A stretch of DNA of 64,000 bases from Sclerotinia nivalis (Eukaryota > Ascomycota > Leotiomycetes > Helotiales > Sclerotiniaceae), in NCBI GenBank assembly GCA_029531795.1, contig JAPEIS010000007.1, forward strand, positions 2,232,001 through 2,296,000, given 5' to 3'. Below are positions 1-9,423 of this stretch, one piece after another. A program made the position numbers and the translations under genes. Below the pieces are notes generated by a model. The model saw only the letters and a program-made list of their open reading frames with translations. It had not been told where the DNA came from and did not search any database. The stretch's first letter is position 1. Every line of letters begins with the position of its first letter.

Positions 1-370
1 GGATTTCGAAAGGTTTATATCTACAATTCCAAAAAGTGATTTGCAAGTCTTCTTCGATGATTCGAAAAACGAAATTCTGAATAATGCTACAAGAGATAGA
101 TCAATGATTTATCAATACAATCTGTAAATAGATCGATAGGTTTTCTTATTAAACTGTAATGTTGAAGTTTTCGATGTCGAAGTAGTTACAGTTTTGAAAA
201 GTGCTCAAACAACAATACAGCTACCCTCAGTTAGGTTCATTACAAACCTTTGGGTTTTCTTGGATAACTTAGAGATTGTTATACAATTAGGCTTTCATTC
301 TACTAGATCCTTTCAATCTGTATTTGAAGAATTCTGCGAACTAACTATAGCTTAACCTCTCAGGCCCTGT
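1..370. other. AT-rich non-coding DNA, probable transposon debris
   Basis: There is no open frame with protein-like content here. The stretch is rich in TA steps and leads directly into an RNase H remnant, so it is probably an eroded upstream part of the same retroelement. That link is inferred from position only; no reverse transcriptase motif can be read in it. Confidence 0.4.
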
Positions 371-565
371 TTGCCATATACTCGCCCTAGCTCAATTCGA
401 ATTCGATGGGTTCCTGGGCATCTAGATATCCCTGGAAACGAAGTAGCGGACAAAACAGCTAAAGAGAAAGCAACATTCTCATCCCCATCTGATTTTATCT
501 GTACTTTCGCTTTCTTGAAAAGAATTACTAAAACGAATACCAAATCAGCAAAAGCTAAATTATAG
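371..565 (+). pseudogene. RNase H remnant of a LINE-type (non-LTR) retrotransposon
   Basis: A 64-codon open frame contains the block WVPGHLDIPGNEVADKTAKE. The GH-x-x-IPGNE-x-AD-x-AK pattern is the C-terminal catalytic region of the RNase H domain found after the reverse transcriptase in fungal Tad-like and other LINE polyproteins. The histidine and the late aspartate of the catalytic set are visible. The reverse transcriptase, endonuclease and zinc-knuckle parts are not readable nearby, and the surrounding DNA is AT-rich and full of stops, which fits an old copy damaged by repeat-induced point mutation (inference). It cannot encode a working element. Confidence 0.75.
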
Positions 566-1281
566 ACAACTATAATACCACAAAACTACAATGATCTTTT
601 TATAACTTATAACAACAAATCGATTATACTTTCTTTTGATCGAACGATACTAGAATATATCCTAACAGCTAAATCTCAGCACAGCGATTTCGCAGCATAT
701 CACAATCGCTTCAATCACAAAAATACTTATATATTATACTCATATAGAAAAAGAAAATCCCCTTTTCATTTTTACTTTTGTAAAATTGGAAATACTCAAA
801 AAACCCTTTCAAAGTTACCACCATCTGAAGCCATCCCCTATTTTTTGGGAAACATAGAAGGAACAACGAAACTAACAATTTGATTCAAATCTACAAAATT
901 CTATCAGGATATATATTCTCGATTCCTTATACAATTTATTAATTGAAGGATTGCTTTGATTTTTATTTTTATTTTTTTTATTTTATATTATTTTTGGATT
1001 TTCTTTGTATAAAGCGTTGGGTTTTGGTTCGGAAAGATTAAATTTGTATAAACTTTAAAAAAAAAAAAAAAAATCTTTATATTAACAAAATCATATTAAA
1101 AAAGCTCGATTGCAACGACGAAGGAAAGAAGATCAGGAATCGAAAGATCTAATTGTATTATAGAGGACAGCTGAAATATCTACCCAAGGGATTAACTTAA
1201 TACGCAACGGCAATCATGTAAACCCTGCTGAAGCATTTAGTATATATAATACTAGTAAATTTAGATTAGCTAATTAGAAAC
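566..1281. other. AT-rich gene-free stretch
   Basis: Nothing protein-like is visible. It includes a T-rich block around 960-1000 and a run of about 15 A residues near 1059-1073, which could be the poly-A tail of the retroelement whose RNase H remnant lies just upstream. The tail interpretation is a guess from order and orientation. Confidence 0.35.
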
Positions 1282-1353
1282 CCAGGGGCCTTCCTCCCCT
1301 GGCGTCCTTTATCCCAATTGGGAATTTGAGGCCTGTGCTTCGCACAGAGCCTC
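1282..1353. repeat. Cluster of three GC-rich hairpins in AT-rich DNA
   Basis: Three self-complementary units sit side by side. The first pairs CCAGGGG (1282-1288) with CCCCTGG (1296-1302). The second is the palindrome TCCCAATTGGGA (1312-1323). The third pairs GAGGC-CTGTGC (1328-1338) with GCACAG-A-GCCTC (1342-1353), an 11-bp stem with one bulged A and a TTC loop. The GC content contrasts sharply with the flanks. Such clusters resemble GC clusters or double-hairpin elements of fungal mitochondrial DNA, so a nuclear copy of mitochondrial DNA is one option; a small mobile hairpin element is another. Confidence 0.65.
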
Positions 1354-2021
1354 GGACGAAAAATATATCACACACACTATGATCGGTAACTGTAAGATCC
1401 GTGATCGTAACATTGGGTTAAGTGATTTGAATGCGATGGTAACTTTATTGTTATTATATTATTTGACTTACAATATGACTGAAAAGGTATCGATTCGTGA
1501 CTTTCATACCCATCTAGTACTAGTATTCGATATTTGCCCTTTATTCGATGAATTGTATGCTTATCGAAATACTTTAATTATTCTAACTCTATCTCATTAT
1601 TCGTCTATCTATTAGAAATAGGTTTAATAGCTCAATCTGCAGGAAAACCGCTTTCTGTATACCAATTAGAAAAGTGATATTATCCTTACATTATTAAAAA
1701 TGGTGGTATAGTTTCCCTTTCCCTATTACTATATATAATCACTATAGTTTATTCTCTATTGTCTGATTGTATTACTTTGCTTTTGTTATTTCGTTTAGCA
1801 CTAGTTACAATTATTCCGGGGTATATTATACTCATCATGAAGTTGGTTTCGTCGAAATTGTAGAAATCGCAATCCAGAATACTATATTTCGCTTGTATAT
1901 TCGATATCAATCGAAACCATTCTTCAATAAACTTGGGATCTTCACAAAGAGCTCTTTGAAAGTTATAAATACAACTAAAACGTATCTTTAATACTATATA
2001 ACGCTTTACGAATCGATAAAC
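1354..2021. other. AT-rich stretch with short open frames only
   Basis: Open frames of 74-78 codons at 1379-1615 and 1767-1991 have low-complexity, AT-driven composition and no recognisable motif. They sit between the hairpin cluster and a transposase remnant. I see no gene. Confidence 0.4.
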
Positions 2022-2435
2022 TCAAAACTTTCCAACTTTCTTTACACCTTTTGATTCAAGAATGTAATTCATTATATCTTCCACATTTTTAAGTTTAAAT
2101 GAAAACCCTTTGTTATTTATATCAAGTATATATTGAATAATCACTTCCTCTTTCAATTCTATAATCTTATAGGTTTTGTATCGATATTCTGCACAAAGAG
2201 TAAAACCGTCCATTCTATGCTGAATCGTTGTACGCGGGATATTATACAGTTTAGCAGCCTTCCGAATGCTTAGTTTTTTGTCTTTTTGAATAGCTTCGAT
2301 AACTAGAAAGATTCGTGCTTCTTTATTATTCGTTTCCATCATAGATTGTTGATAAATCGCGTGTTGAAGTGAAGAGGTAATAATTGAGGTAAAAGTGGCC
2401 CATATGATGATATGGCCCACATGATGATAAACCAC
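2022..2435 (-). pseudogene. N-terminal fragment of a Pogo/Fot-type DNA transposase
   Basis: The frame encodes a Psq-type helix-turn-helix: the segment AIQKDKKLSIRKAAKLYNIP, followed closely by TTIQHR, is the typical start of fungal Fot/Pogo (Tc1-mariner superfamily) transposases. It continues into the beginning of the CENP-B-type DNA-binding domain (ELKEEVIIQYILDINNKGF, then FKLKNVEDIMNYI). A likely original start is the methionine pair just before ETNNKEARIF. The frame stops after about 137 codons, so the rest of the CENP-B domain and the whole DDE catalytic domain are missing. The element is dead. The loss of coding capacity in TA-rich DNA fits repeat-induced point mutation, but I did not quantify this. 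Confidence 0.8.
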
Positions 2436-3191
2436 GTTATATAAGACTACAAAATAAAATTATTGTTTAAGTCATTCACTTCTTTTCAGTTACAATACAG
2501 GATTTGATAATTTCACTTCATCCAAGAATCAAACCCCTACAGAAATTATAGAGTGAATATCCTTTAGATATAAGGTTTTTTAGTATATAATGTTGTTGGA
2601 AGTTGCTGAGTCAGCATCCTGTTCGCCGTATAACCTCATATATAAGCTTTCCATAGAACCTACACTACAATAAGAACTACACACACTTGCAACTCTACAT
2701 TTCGTATTCCAACAAATGTATATTATCTTTTTGTAGGGGGGATCTATATAAATGGTATTAAAAAAATGAAAAGGGAAAGAAAATATCTTAAAAAAGTTGG
2801 GCTATAAAATCTCGATACCTATCTATCTTTCTGACTAAATATAATCTTACAATCTTACAATCAAGGAAGAAAGAGAGCCAGATATAAATATACCCCTTCA
2901 AGAACATTACTCTTACAATCCCCAAACTATCCAGCAACCATCTATCACCACCAGAAAATTTCCATACTAAATAAATATCCTCCTCTCGAACCTCACCCAC
3001 CACCCCTTCTCCCCTCGAGCTCATTCACCGCTCCTCCCCTCCTCAACATCAACCCCCCTCCTCATCCTATTCCCCCCATTCCTCCACCTCTCCTCATTCC
3101 TCGCTTTCCGATCTCTATATTTCTCCTCTCTATATTCTGATTTAAGCCACTGTGCTGCATTTTTAAGTTTTTGGATATGGGTTTTACTTTT
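2436..3191. other. Gene-free stretch downstream of the 784-residue protein gene
   Basis: The part next to 3191 is the 3' flank of the minus-strand gene that ends at 3192. The region 2985-3120 is pyrimidine-rich on the plus strand. The short open frames seen here are products of that base bias. No feature is supported. Confidence 0.4.
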
Positions 3192-6170
3192 TTATTTTTT
3201 TTGTTCTGGTTCTTTGGATTTGTTGTTGCTTTTGTGTGGGAGAGATTGAGATTGTGCGGTTTGGTTGGTAGTATTGGTGTTGGTGATTGAGGAGGAGGAA
3301 GAAGAGGAGTGAGTAGGGTGGTTGTAAGTATAATTACGGTTCTGGGTGTAATCGGGAAGGTGTCGTGTATTTCGCTGGTGCTCGGAACGGGCGATATTTT
3401 GGGCATGACGGGTGCGAGTTTGAGGGTGGGGATTTATGTAAGGGGATGGGTTTTCTCTTTCTGAGCTACTGCTGCTACTGTTAATAGTGCTAGGGAGTTT
3501 GTGGCGAGAAGGTTGATAGTATTCAATGGGCAGCTGAGTCTTGGATTTCCTATTTTCTCTTTGCGAGTCGTCCGAGGAACTATTATATGTATCCGCTCCC
3601 GAACGATGGGTATGCTGACCCGAAGAAGGCGAGCGATATCTAATTTGAGAAAAAGTGGGAATAGAAGAGCTTTGGCGCATCTCCGATACATGAATATGTG
3701 TAGCGTTATTTTGATCAGTCGGATCGATGAGATATGTATTATTATTTTTCAGTACGATTTCGCATATAGTGCCTTGATTTGTTCGAGGGATGGCGTTGTA
3801 TTGTCTCCCTAATAGTATTCGGTTTCGGTGGATTTCTTTCTGAGTACTGTTCCATGAGATGTTACCTTTAAGTCGGTTTCGAATGGAGATTGAGGTATCT
3901 CTCATAGGCTCCCCAGGGTTATCTTTCTCGAACATTGTATCTCGAGAGAGTGTTAGCAGATTTACGGAGTTGAGATCTTGGAATACTTACAAACTTTGAC
4001 CTTGTGTCTTTCGTGAATATCATTTTTCGGTTCTCCACTAGACGCTGCACCAAGATTGGACAATCGCATCACCCTATGGCTTGTAGATTGATGGTCGAGC
4101 TCTATCATTAGATCTCCGTTATATTTACTGAGGCTACCTTGCTCCTGCTTTTCTTTGCCTTTCGGTATAATGAGTTTCTTCGATAGCAAACTGTCGGCTA
4201 TTTCATCCCACCATAGATTTTGCCCTGTTTTATTCTCTAGGAGATAACCATAGTCTGTCCATCATATTATTGTTAATCACCTTTCGATATACAGATGCGT
4301 CAGTGATACTTACAACAGCAATCGCGACCCTTTTTATGAATACCTGCTTTCGCATACCCCCGCAAATTTTCAGGTCTACCGCTCCAAATGAGATTCGGAT
4401 TATAGTTTGCAAAGGGAGTATGTGTGTAGCCTGTTAAAAGACTGGGAGGTGATTTCCGCGACTGAACCTTTTTCCGTTCCCATACGCTGTCGCTGTAAGT
4501 ACTACTTGAGCTTTCATTGTCGCTATCATTTCCTCTTTTTCTGTGGCGTGATTGTTTCCTCTCCTTTGACTTGACATTGCTAATTTCTTTTAGGGTAAGT
4601 CGACCATTTTCACGACCCTCTTCCTCGCGCCGCTCAAGTATCCAGCGACTTTCATCTTTTGCGGCTACTTTGAATTGACTAGTACTTTCAAGTAGCTTAC
4701 GTACCGTTCTGTAACTTTCGTTGTCGGTAGCATTCGTAATCCAGATTTTCTTGTTGCTATTCGTATGGTCTAACTTATGTATCAGTGAGAGCTCATGCTA
4801 TGTAGAAAATCAACTGGTGCTTGAGATATGAGCTAGACTCACATGGTCTTTCCAAATCACTAGGATGATATCTTGAAATAACAAAGTCGGATTTCCCATT
4901 TTTGGTATTCTCAACTGTTATTCGCCAATGAACCCACTAAAAGGTTCGACTTGTTAGCAATTGAAGAAAGATAACCTTTCTGGAAATGGGATGAATTCTC
5001 ATGTAAATGAGACGCATGAATAGGCATTGAGACCCAGGCCTCAATTTAAAGGGGTTACCAATTGTACTTACAGCTTTTGCACAAGGATCAGTTCTGATCT
5101 CCTTTGAAACAGTGTTGCCAACTAGGCTATCCAAAGTTGCCACATTCAATCTTTCTTTGCAGTCATTGAGAACTTGTAAGTCGTAGCCTTTGAATTTGTC
5201 TGATAATATGCGTTAGACCAAATCCCGGTACATTCCTGACTATGCAGCGAGTTGCAGTAGTAACTGTAGTAACTCACATGGTAAAATATCACCACTCTCA
5301 ATTGTCTCTGTTTTGACTCTAGCAAGCCAAGTGCGATGGATTTCAGGTTTGGTCCAAGAATCGATATCTTTACGTTCCTCAAGCTTGTATCTCTTTTCAT
5401 TTCCTTCATTGTAAAAGAAATATGTCCAGTCCCCCTGCATACCCGTCGGATCAGGTCTGGAGTGTACGAAAAGCCTTTTAGCTTCATTTGAGATGCTTTT
5501 CCAAGCATTTGACCTATCTGTAGCATTAAAAACATATCCTGAGCCCAGCAGAGTATGATCTGTTTTTTCGAGGTATGTAATCAGTCCAAATAATCTCGTA
5601 TATTGCAGGAGGCAATGTTGGCTTACATTGCATCCATATTCCTTGTGGATGTTCACGTCCCTCTGTTAATCCTTCTTTGTCAAGTCCATCTGGAAAAGAT
5701 TAATAAAGTATTATAAAACTTCCTCGCTTCTATTATACTTACAAATATCGTATGTATAGAGTTGTGCCATGCTATCTCTCTGGTCCACTGTCCATTTAAT
5801 ACTATGACTCTGGTCATTATGGCTGAATCTTTTTTCCTCGCCAGCTTTCCACCGTGCTTTATCTTTATCGAATACATCCCCAATCAACTCTCTAACTAAA
5901 GATGCTCTAATAGGGCGCCAGGAGACATTTCGAACTCGAATGCTAATTTTGTGTTCCTGGTTCCAGTATATTTCATCATCTTTATCACCACGGCGGCAGC
6001 TCTTGTATGAATCTATACATCGTGGGTTAAAATGCTTAGCCAAGAAGGCTTCAAAGGTTAGAAGGACAAATTAACTCACAAGTCCTAGTAGCATGCTTCT
6101 GTTGTTCTGCGGTACTTGCTTTCTCTGAGTAATGAAGATCCTCACTCTCATGGTGTGAGTGCGTCGACAT
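3192..6170 (-). CDS. Unrecognised nine-exon protein, 784 residues, with Ser/Asn-rich tail
   Basis: My model joins exons 6170-6080, 6012-5743, 5689-5627, 5517-5278, 5199-5072, 4936-4843, 4769-4314, 4254-3991 and 3940-3192 (all minus strand). Most donors match GTAAGT or GTGAGT and the total is 2355 bases, a whole number of codons. I do not recognise the family. The N-terminal 350 residues are rich in Trp, Arg and charged residues and look like a folded domain (for example RVRNVSWRPIRASLVRELIG and GDWTYFFYNEGNEKRY). A basic stretch with KSKERKQSRHRKRG near residue 370 could be a nuclear signal. The last 250 residues are low-complexity, with two polyserine runs and many Asn, Arg and His. The last acceptor (CTCGAG) is the weakest of the model. 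The gene is isolated and borders the dead-transposon segment. Confidence 0.6.
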
Positions 6171-7366
6171 GTTGAAACAGTTTAGTCCTTGAAACTACTC
6201 TCTTTGGCACTATAGAATACCACATTGGCGGCAACAGTGTGCTTGAGAAGGAAGATATGTATCTGCACCAATATTATACTAGGGATAACTTTTCCAACGA
6301 GGCCTTTTGTTCGGGCTCCGCGCCTCTCTCGTATCGAGCTCTTTACACGGGATTTGGACTGGAAGAAACGGTGCCTACCTGTCCCTATAGACCTGGTGGC
6401 GCAATTATAACTGGAAGGATTCATCATAGTCTTTTCGGACCCGTGGCCGTGATAAAGGCAAGGCATGGCCTTTTGAAAGTACTTTATAAGATGGCTCTAG
6501 CTTCTCCGCTATAATGTGTATGAATTTCGGAATTTAGTTAGAAAATATATCTTATCAGTTGTAAATTCTCTTCACCTAAAGCACTATCTATAACAGTACG
6601 ATTGGAATATTAAAGACACATGATTATGGGTAGAATTGACTATACATTGTTTGATAAGGTGGCATGAAGTTTATGCTCAACATGGTCTTCGCTCGGTCCT
6701 CAAACAAATCACTAGTATCATTTGCTAACGATGTGATTGATGCCACGAATAGCTCTTTCGACTGCAAAAGAATGTGACCTGTCTAACATGAAGGTTCCAT
6801 TACCCATCCTATCAATCGGCCACAGGCTTTTGGCGGGCTCGTTCTAGCATTTCGGATGAGAGCTTCAAAGAGACGAATAAATTATGAAAGACCTCAAGGG
6901 CCGAATTAATGCAGTTTACCTCCTCGGGTGAGGTGGACGAGGCAAGCTTCAACTACTACATATATGATGCGGGATAGAAAACGGCCGCCAAATTCTGAGG
7001 CCAGCATGTTCTGCGTAAGCGCGCGGCTCAAATTGATTGACCAGACCGGACGAGTGGTAGGCAAATTTCAATTGACTCTTGGTCACAGAGTGCAAAACAT
7101 GTGTTAAACTTCACTTTAAAGGTTTGTGGATCATTGAATGTTATTTTGATGAGGAACAACCATATCCAGTAACTATCACGTGATGATTCAGTGGACTCAA
7201 CATTACTAATCTCCTGTCCGATAAGGAGCCCCGCGGCGCCATCCGAGATCAAACAAATGAACAAACATATTAACGAGGACTTTGAATTGTTTTGATATAT
7301 TTCTTGAGAATTCTTAGCAAAACTCGATCAGTAACACCAAAGAAAGCTACAGAGCCATTCTATATA
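6171..7366. other. Intergenic region between divergent genes
   Basis: This 1.2-kb spacer separates the minus-strand 784-residue protein gene from the plus-strand DUF4202 gene and should hold both promoters. Overlapping open frames of 60-95 codons on both strands at 6182-6514 lack motifs and I do not call them. Confidence 0.4.
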
Positions 7367-7951
7367 ATGGCAGCAGACAATTACGAAGCTGCAATCACTT
7401 TGATTGATGAAGCTCATGCTTTAGACCCAAACATCAGCATAATAAATGGCGAAAGTACACCATATGAGCTTCACTACGCACAACAGATGACACACTATCT
7501 TTCCCTCCGCGCTCCCGATGCTTCTCCTATCCTCAAAGTTGCCGTGCGAGCACAACATTTTCGACGCTGGGAGGTTCCACGATCTTCTTATCCGATGACA
7601 AAACCTGGGTATTTGAATTGGAGGTCCTTTCTCAAGAAACGTCAGGCTGATCTTGCATCTGCGATATGCATTGGTTGCAATTTTACAAGCGAGGAAGCAG
7701 AAGAAGTGGCTAGATTGATAAGGAAAGAGGATCTAAAGAAAAATGAGGAAACCCAAATCTTGGAGGATGTTGCTTGTCTAGTGTTTTTGGACGATCAGTT
7801 TGAGGCATTTGAGAAGGGTCACGATGAAGAGAAGATCATTTTAATGCTTAGGAAAACTTGGGGCAAAATGAGTGAGGACGGACATCGTTTGGCCTTACAA
7901 ATACCGATGAGTGATTCAAGTAAGAGTTTGATTCAGAAGGCTTTGGGATGA
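7367..7951 (+). CDS. DUF4202 family protein
   Basis: A single-exon frame of 194 codons begins at ATG 7367 (MAADNYEAAITLIDEAHALD) and ends at 7951. The block RAQHFRRWEVPRSSYPMTKP followed by GYLNWR is the hallmark of DUF4202, a family found in bacteria and fungi and sometimes labelled glutamyl-tRNA-synthetase-like. The His, Arg and Trp residues and the later acidic EDVACLVFLDDQF segment suggest an HD-like helical metal-binding fold; that is inference and no reaction is established. The length matches the family. An in-frame upstream start at 7292 would add 25 residues that do not look conserved, so I prefer 7367. No neighbour hints at a pathway. Confidence 0.85.
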   Translation: MAADNYEAAITLIDEAHALDPNISIINGESTPYELHYAQQMTHYLSLRAPDASPILKVAVRAQHFRRWEVPRSSYPMTKPGYLNWRSFLKKRQADLASAICIGCNFTSEEAEEVARLIRKEDLKKNEETQILEDVACLVFLDDQFEAFEKGHDEEKIILMLRKTWGKMSEDGHRLALQIPMSDSSKSLIQKALG

Positions 7952-8397
7952 ATTCGCATATGTTTGGGATAATGAGGTGTACGGTATGGCTATGGGCTTG
8001 AAGCGTGAGGACTTGTTTATATATTGTATAGTACATTGGGTTAAGCAAGCTACAAAAGGGTGGGTTTTGATGGGCTGGGTGGTGCAAGCTAATATGCCAC
8101 GGTCAATGGGCTGGGTATACGGCTGGCGTCTGGAAAGCTCGCGGATAACTTTTTGGAAATGTGGAATTGGAGTTAACCATGCCAAGGAATTTCTGGCTGA
8201 GATTTTTGCTGTCAAGAGGATATTATGAGACTGAGATTGTGTTGTCAATTATGGTATATATATCCAAGGGCGACATTATCAAGCGAGCAGTCCGCTCTGT
8301 TTAACCCTATTTATATCTTTTTTGGTGAGTTCTGCGCTCTCTACAACACCATTCCGTGGCCGCTTCCGCTCCTATAGTTGCTTCGCTTTGCCTTTCT
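7952..8397. other. Convergent intergenic region
   Basis: This lies between the 3' ends of the plus-strand DUF4202 gene and the minus-strand coiled-coil gene. Short open frames at 7848-8248 are shadows without motifs. It presumably holds both 3' untranslated regions. Confidence 0.4.
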
Positions 8398-9423
8398 CTA
8401 TTCCCTTGCTGCCGTTACGATGGACTGCAACTTCCAATACATCACGCGGCCGGCACCATACAACCAGTCTTCCCACTCCCCCTCTGTCGCCTTGAACATA
8501 CGCGGTCCACAAATTTCTTGCATTTGCTCCAAGTCATCCTTTACCTGCCCTATCTCGTAGGTATCAAGGTAATCCTCAAGATGATCATAAATCCACTCCT
8601 TGCAAGATTCATTGTCCCATTCCATCATCATTTGCAATTTCAACTCCGCAGGCGATGAAGAGGGCTTGCGTTCCTTAACATAGGTGGGCTGTTGGAAAAT
8701 AACGGGTGGTGTGGGCTGTCTCAACCGGTTCTTTGCTTCTTCTATCGATATCTCGTCTTCTTTTCTCAACTCTTGCCGTTGTAATCTCTCTCTTTCCTTG
8801 GCCGATATCTCGTTCTTTGCTTTTGGCTCCTCGTGTCGCAATCTCTTTCTTTCCTTCAACATCGAATGTAAGTCTTGTTCCTTCAAATTCAGCCGTCTCA
8901 GTCGATCATCTCTCTCCGCCTCCGCGATTTCATCATCTTCTTTCCAGCGCTGCTCCATTGACCACATATCATGATGAATATTTCTGTCCCGGGTGTATGG
9001 TCCATCGGTCCTTAGATGTTTCAGTCTTCTCTCTTCTTTTTCCGCACTCGTTTCTTTCTTCTCTTCCCTATAGTCACGTATTTTTTGCCTTCTTTGGATA
9101 CTATTCTGCTTTTGATTCTTCTTGTAATGATCCTTTATTTCGCGGATTTCGTTCTGTATCTTCTTTATTTCGCTCGTTATCTCCTCCTTCTCTTTCTTCT
9201 CCTCCTCAGTCATTTCAACCTTCTCTCCTAGTCCCAGGGCTTTTCTCCATGTTCCGCGCTTCGATTTGGAGGATGGCTTCGTACCAACATTGGAATTATC
9301 TAATGCGTGTGAGTGAGTATCATTTTTTGGACTACCACTGGGTTTCTTACCATCGCCATCGGGAAGACATTGACTTTGACTACTTTCACCTCGCGGACTA
9401 CTTTCACCTGATCGCGACGACAT
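8398..9423 (-). CDS. Charged coiled-coil protein of unknown function
   Basis: A single-exon frame of 341 codons runs from ATG 9423. The first 60 residues are rich in Ser, Gly and Lys and look disordered. Residues about 70-230 are dense in Lys, Glu and Arg with a heptad-like pattern (TEEEKKEKEEITSEIKKIQN is one stretch) and should form a long coiled coil. The last 80 residues are more globular and rich in Trp, Tyr and acidic residues, with CKEWIYDHLEDYLDTYEIG and EGEWEDWLYGAGRVMYWKLQ. I recognise no enzyme or binding motif. The frame is long and the C-terminal part is not low-complexity, so I regard it as real. Function unknown. Confidence 0.7.
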   Translation of the reverse strand: MSSRSGESSPRGESSQSQCLPDGDGKKPSGSPKNDTHSHALDNSNVGTKPSSKSKRGTWRKALGLGEKVEMTEEEKKEKEEITSEIKKIQNEIREIKDHYKKNQKQNSIQRRQKIRDYREEKKETSAEKEERRLKHLRTDGPYTRDRNIHHDMWSMEQRWKEDDEIAEAERDDRLRRLNLKEQDLHSMLKERKRLRHEEPKAKNEISAKERERLQRQELRKEDEISIEEAKNRLRQPTPPVIFQQPTYVKERKPSSSPAELKLQMMMEWDNESCKEWIYDHLEDYLDTYEIGQVKDDLEQMQEICGPRMFKATEGEWEDWLYGAGRVMYWKLQSIVTAARE

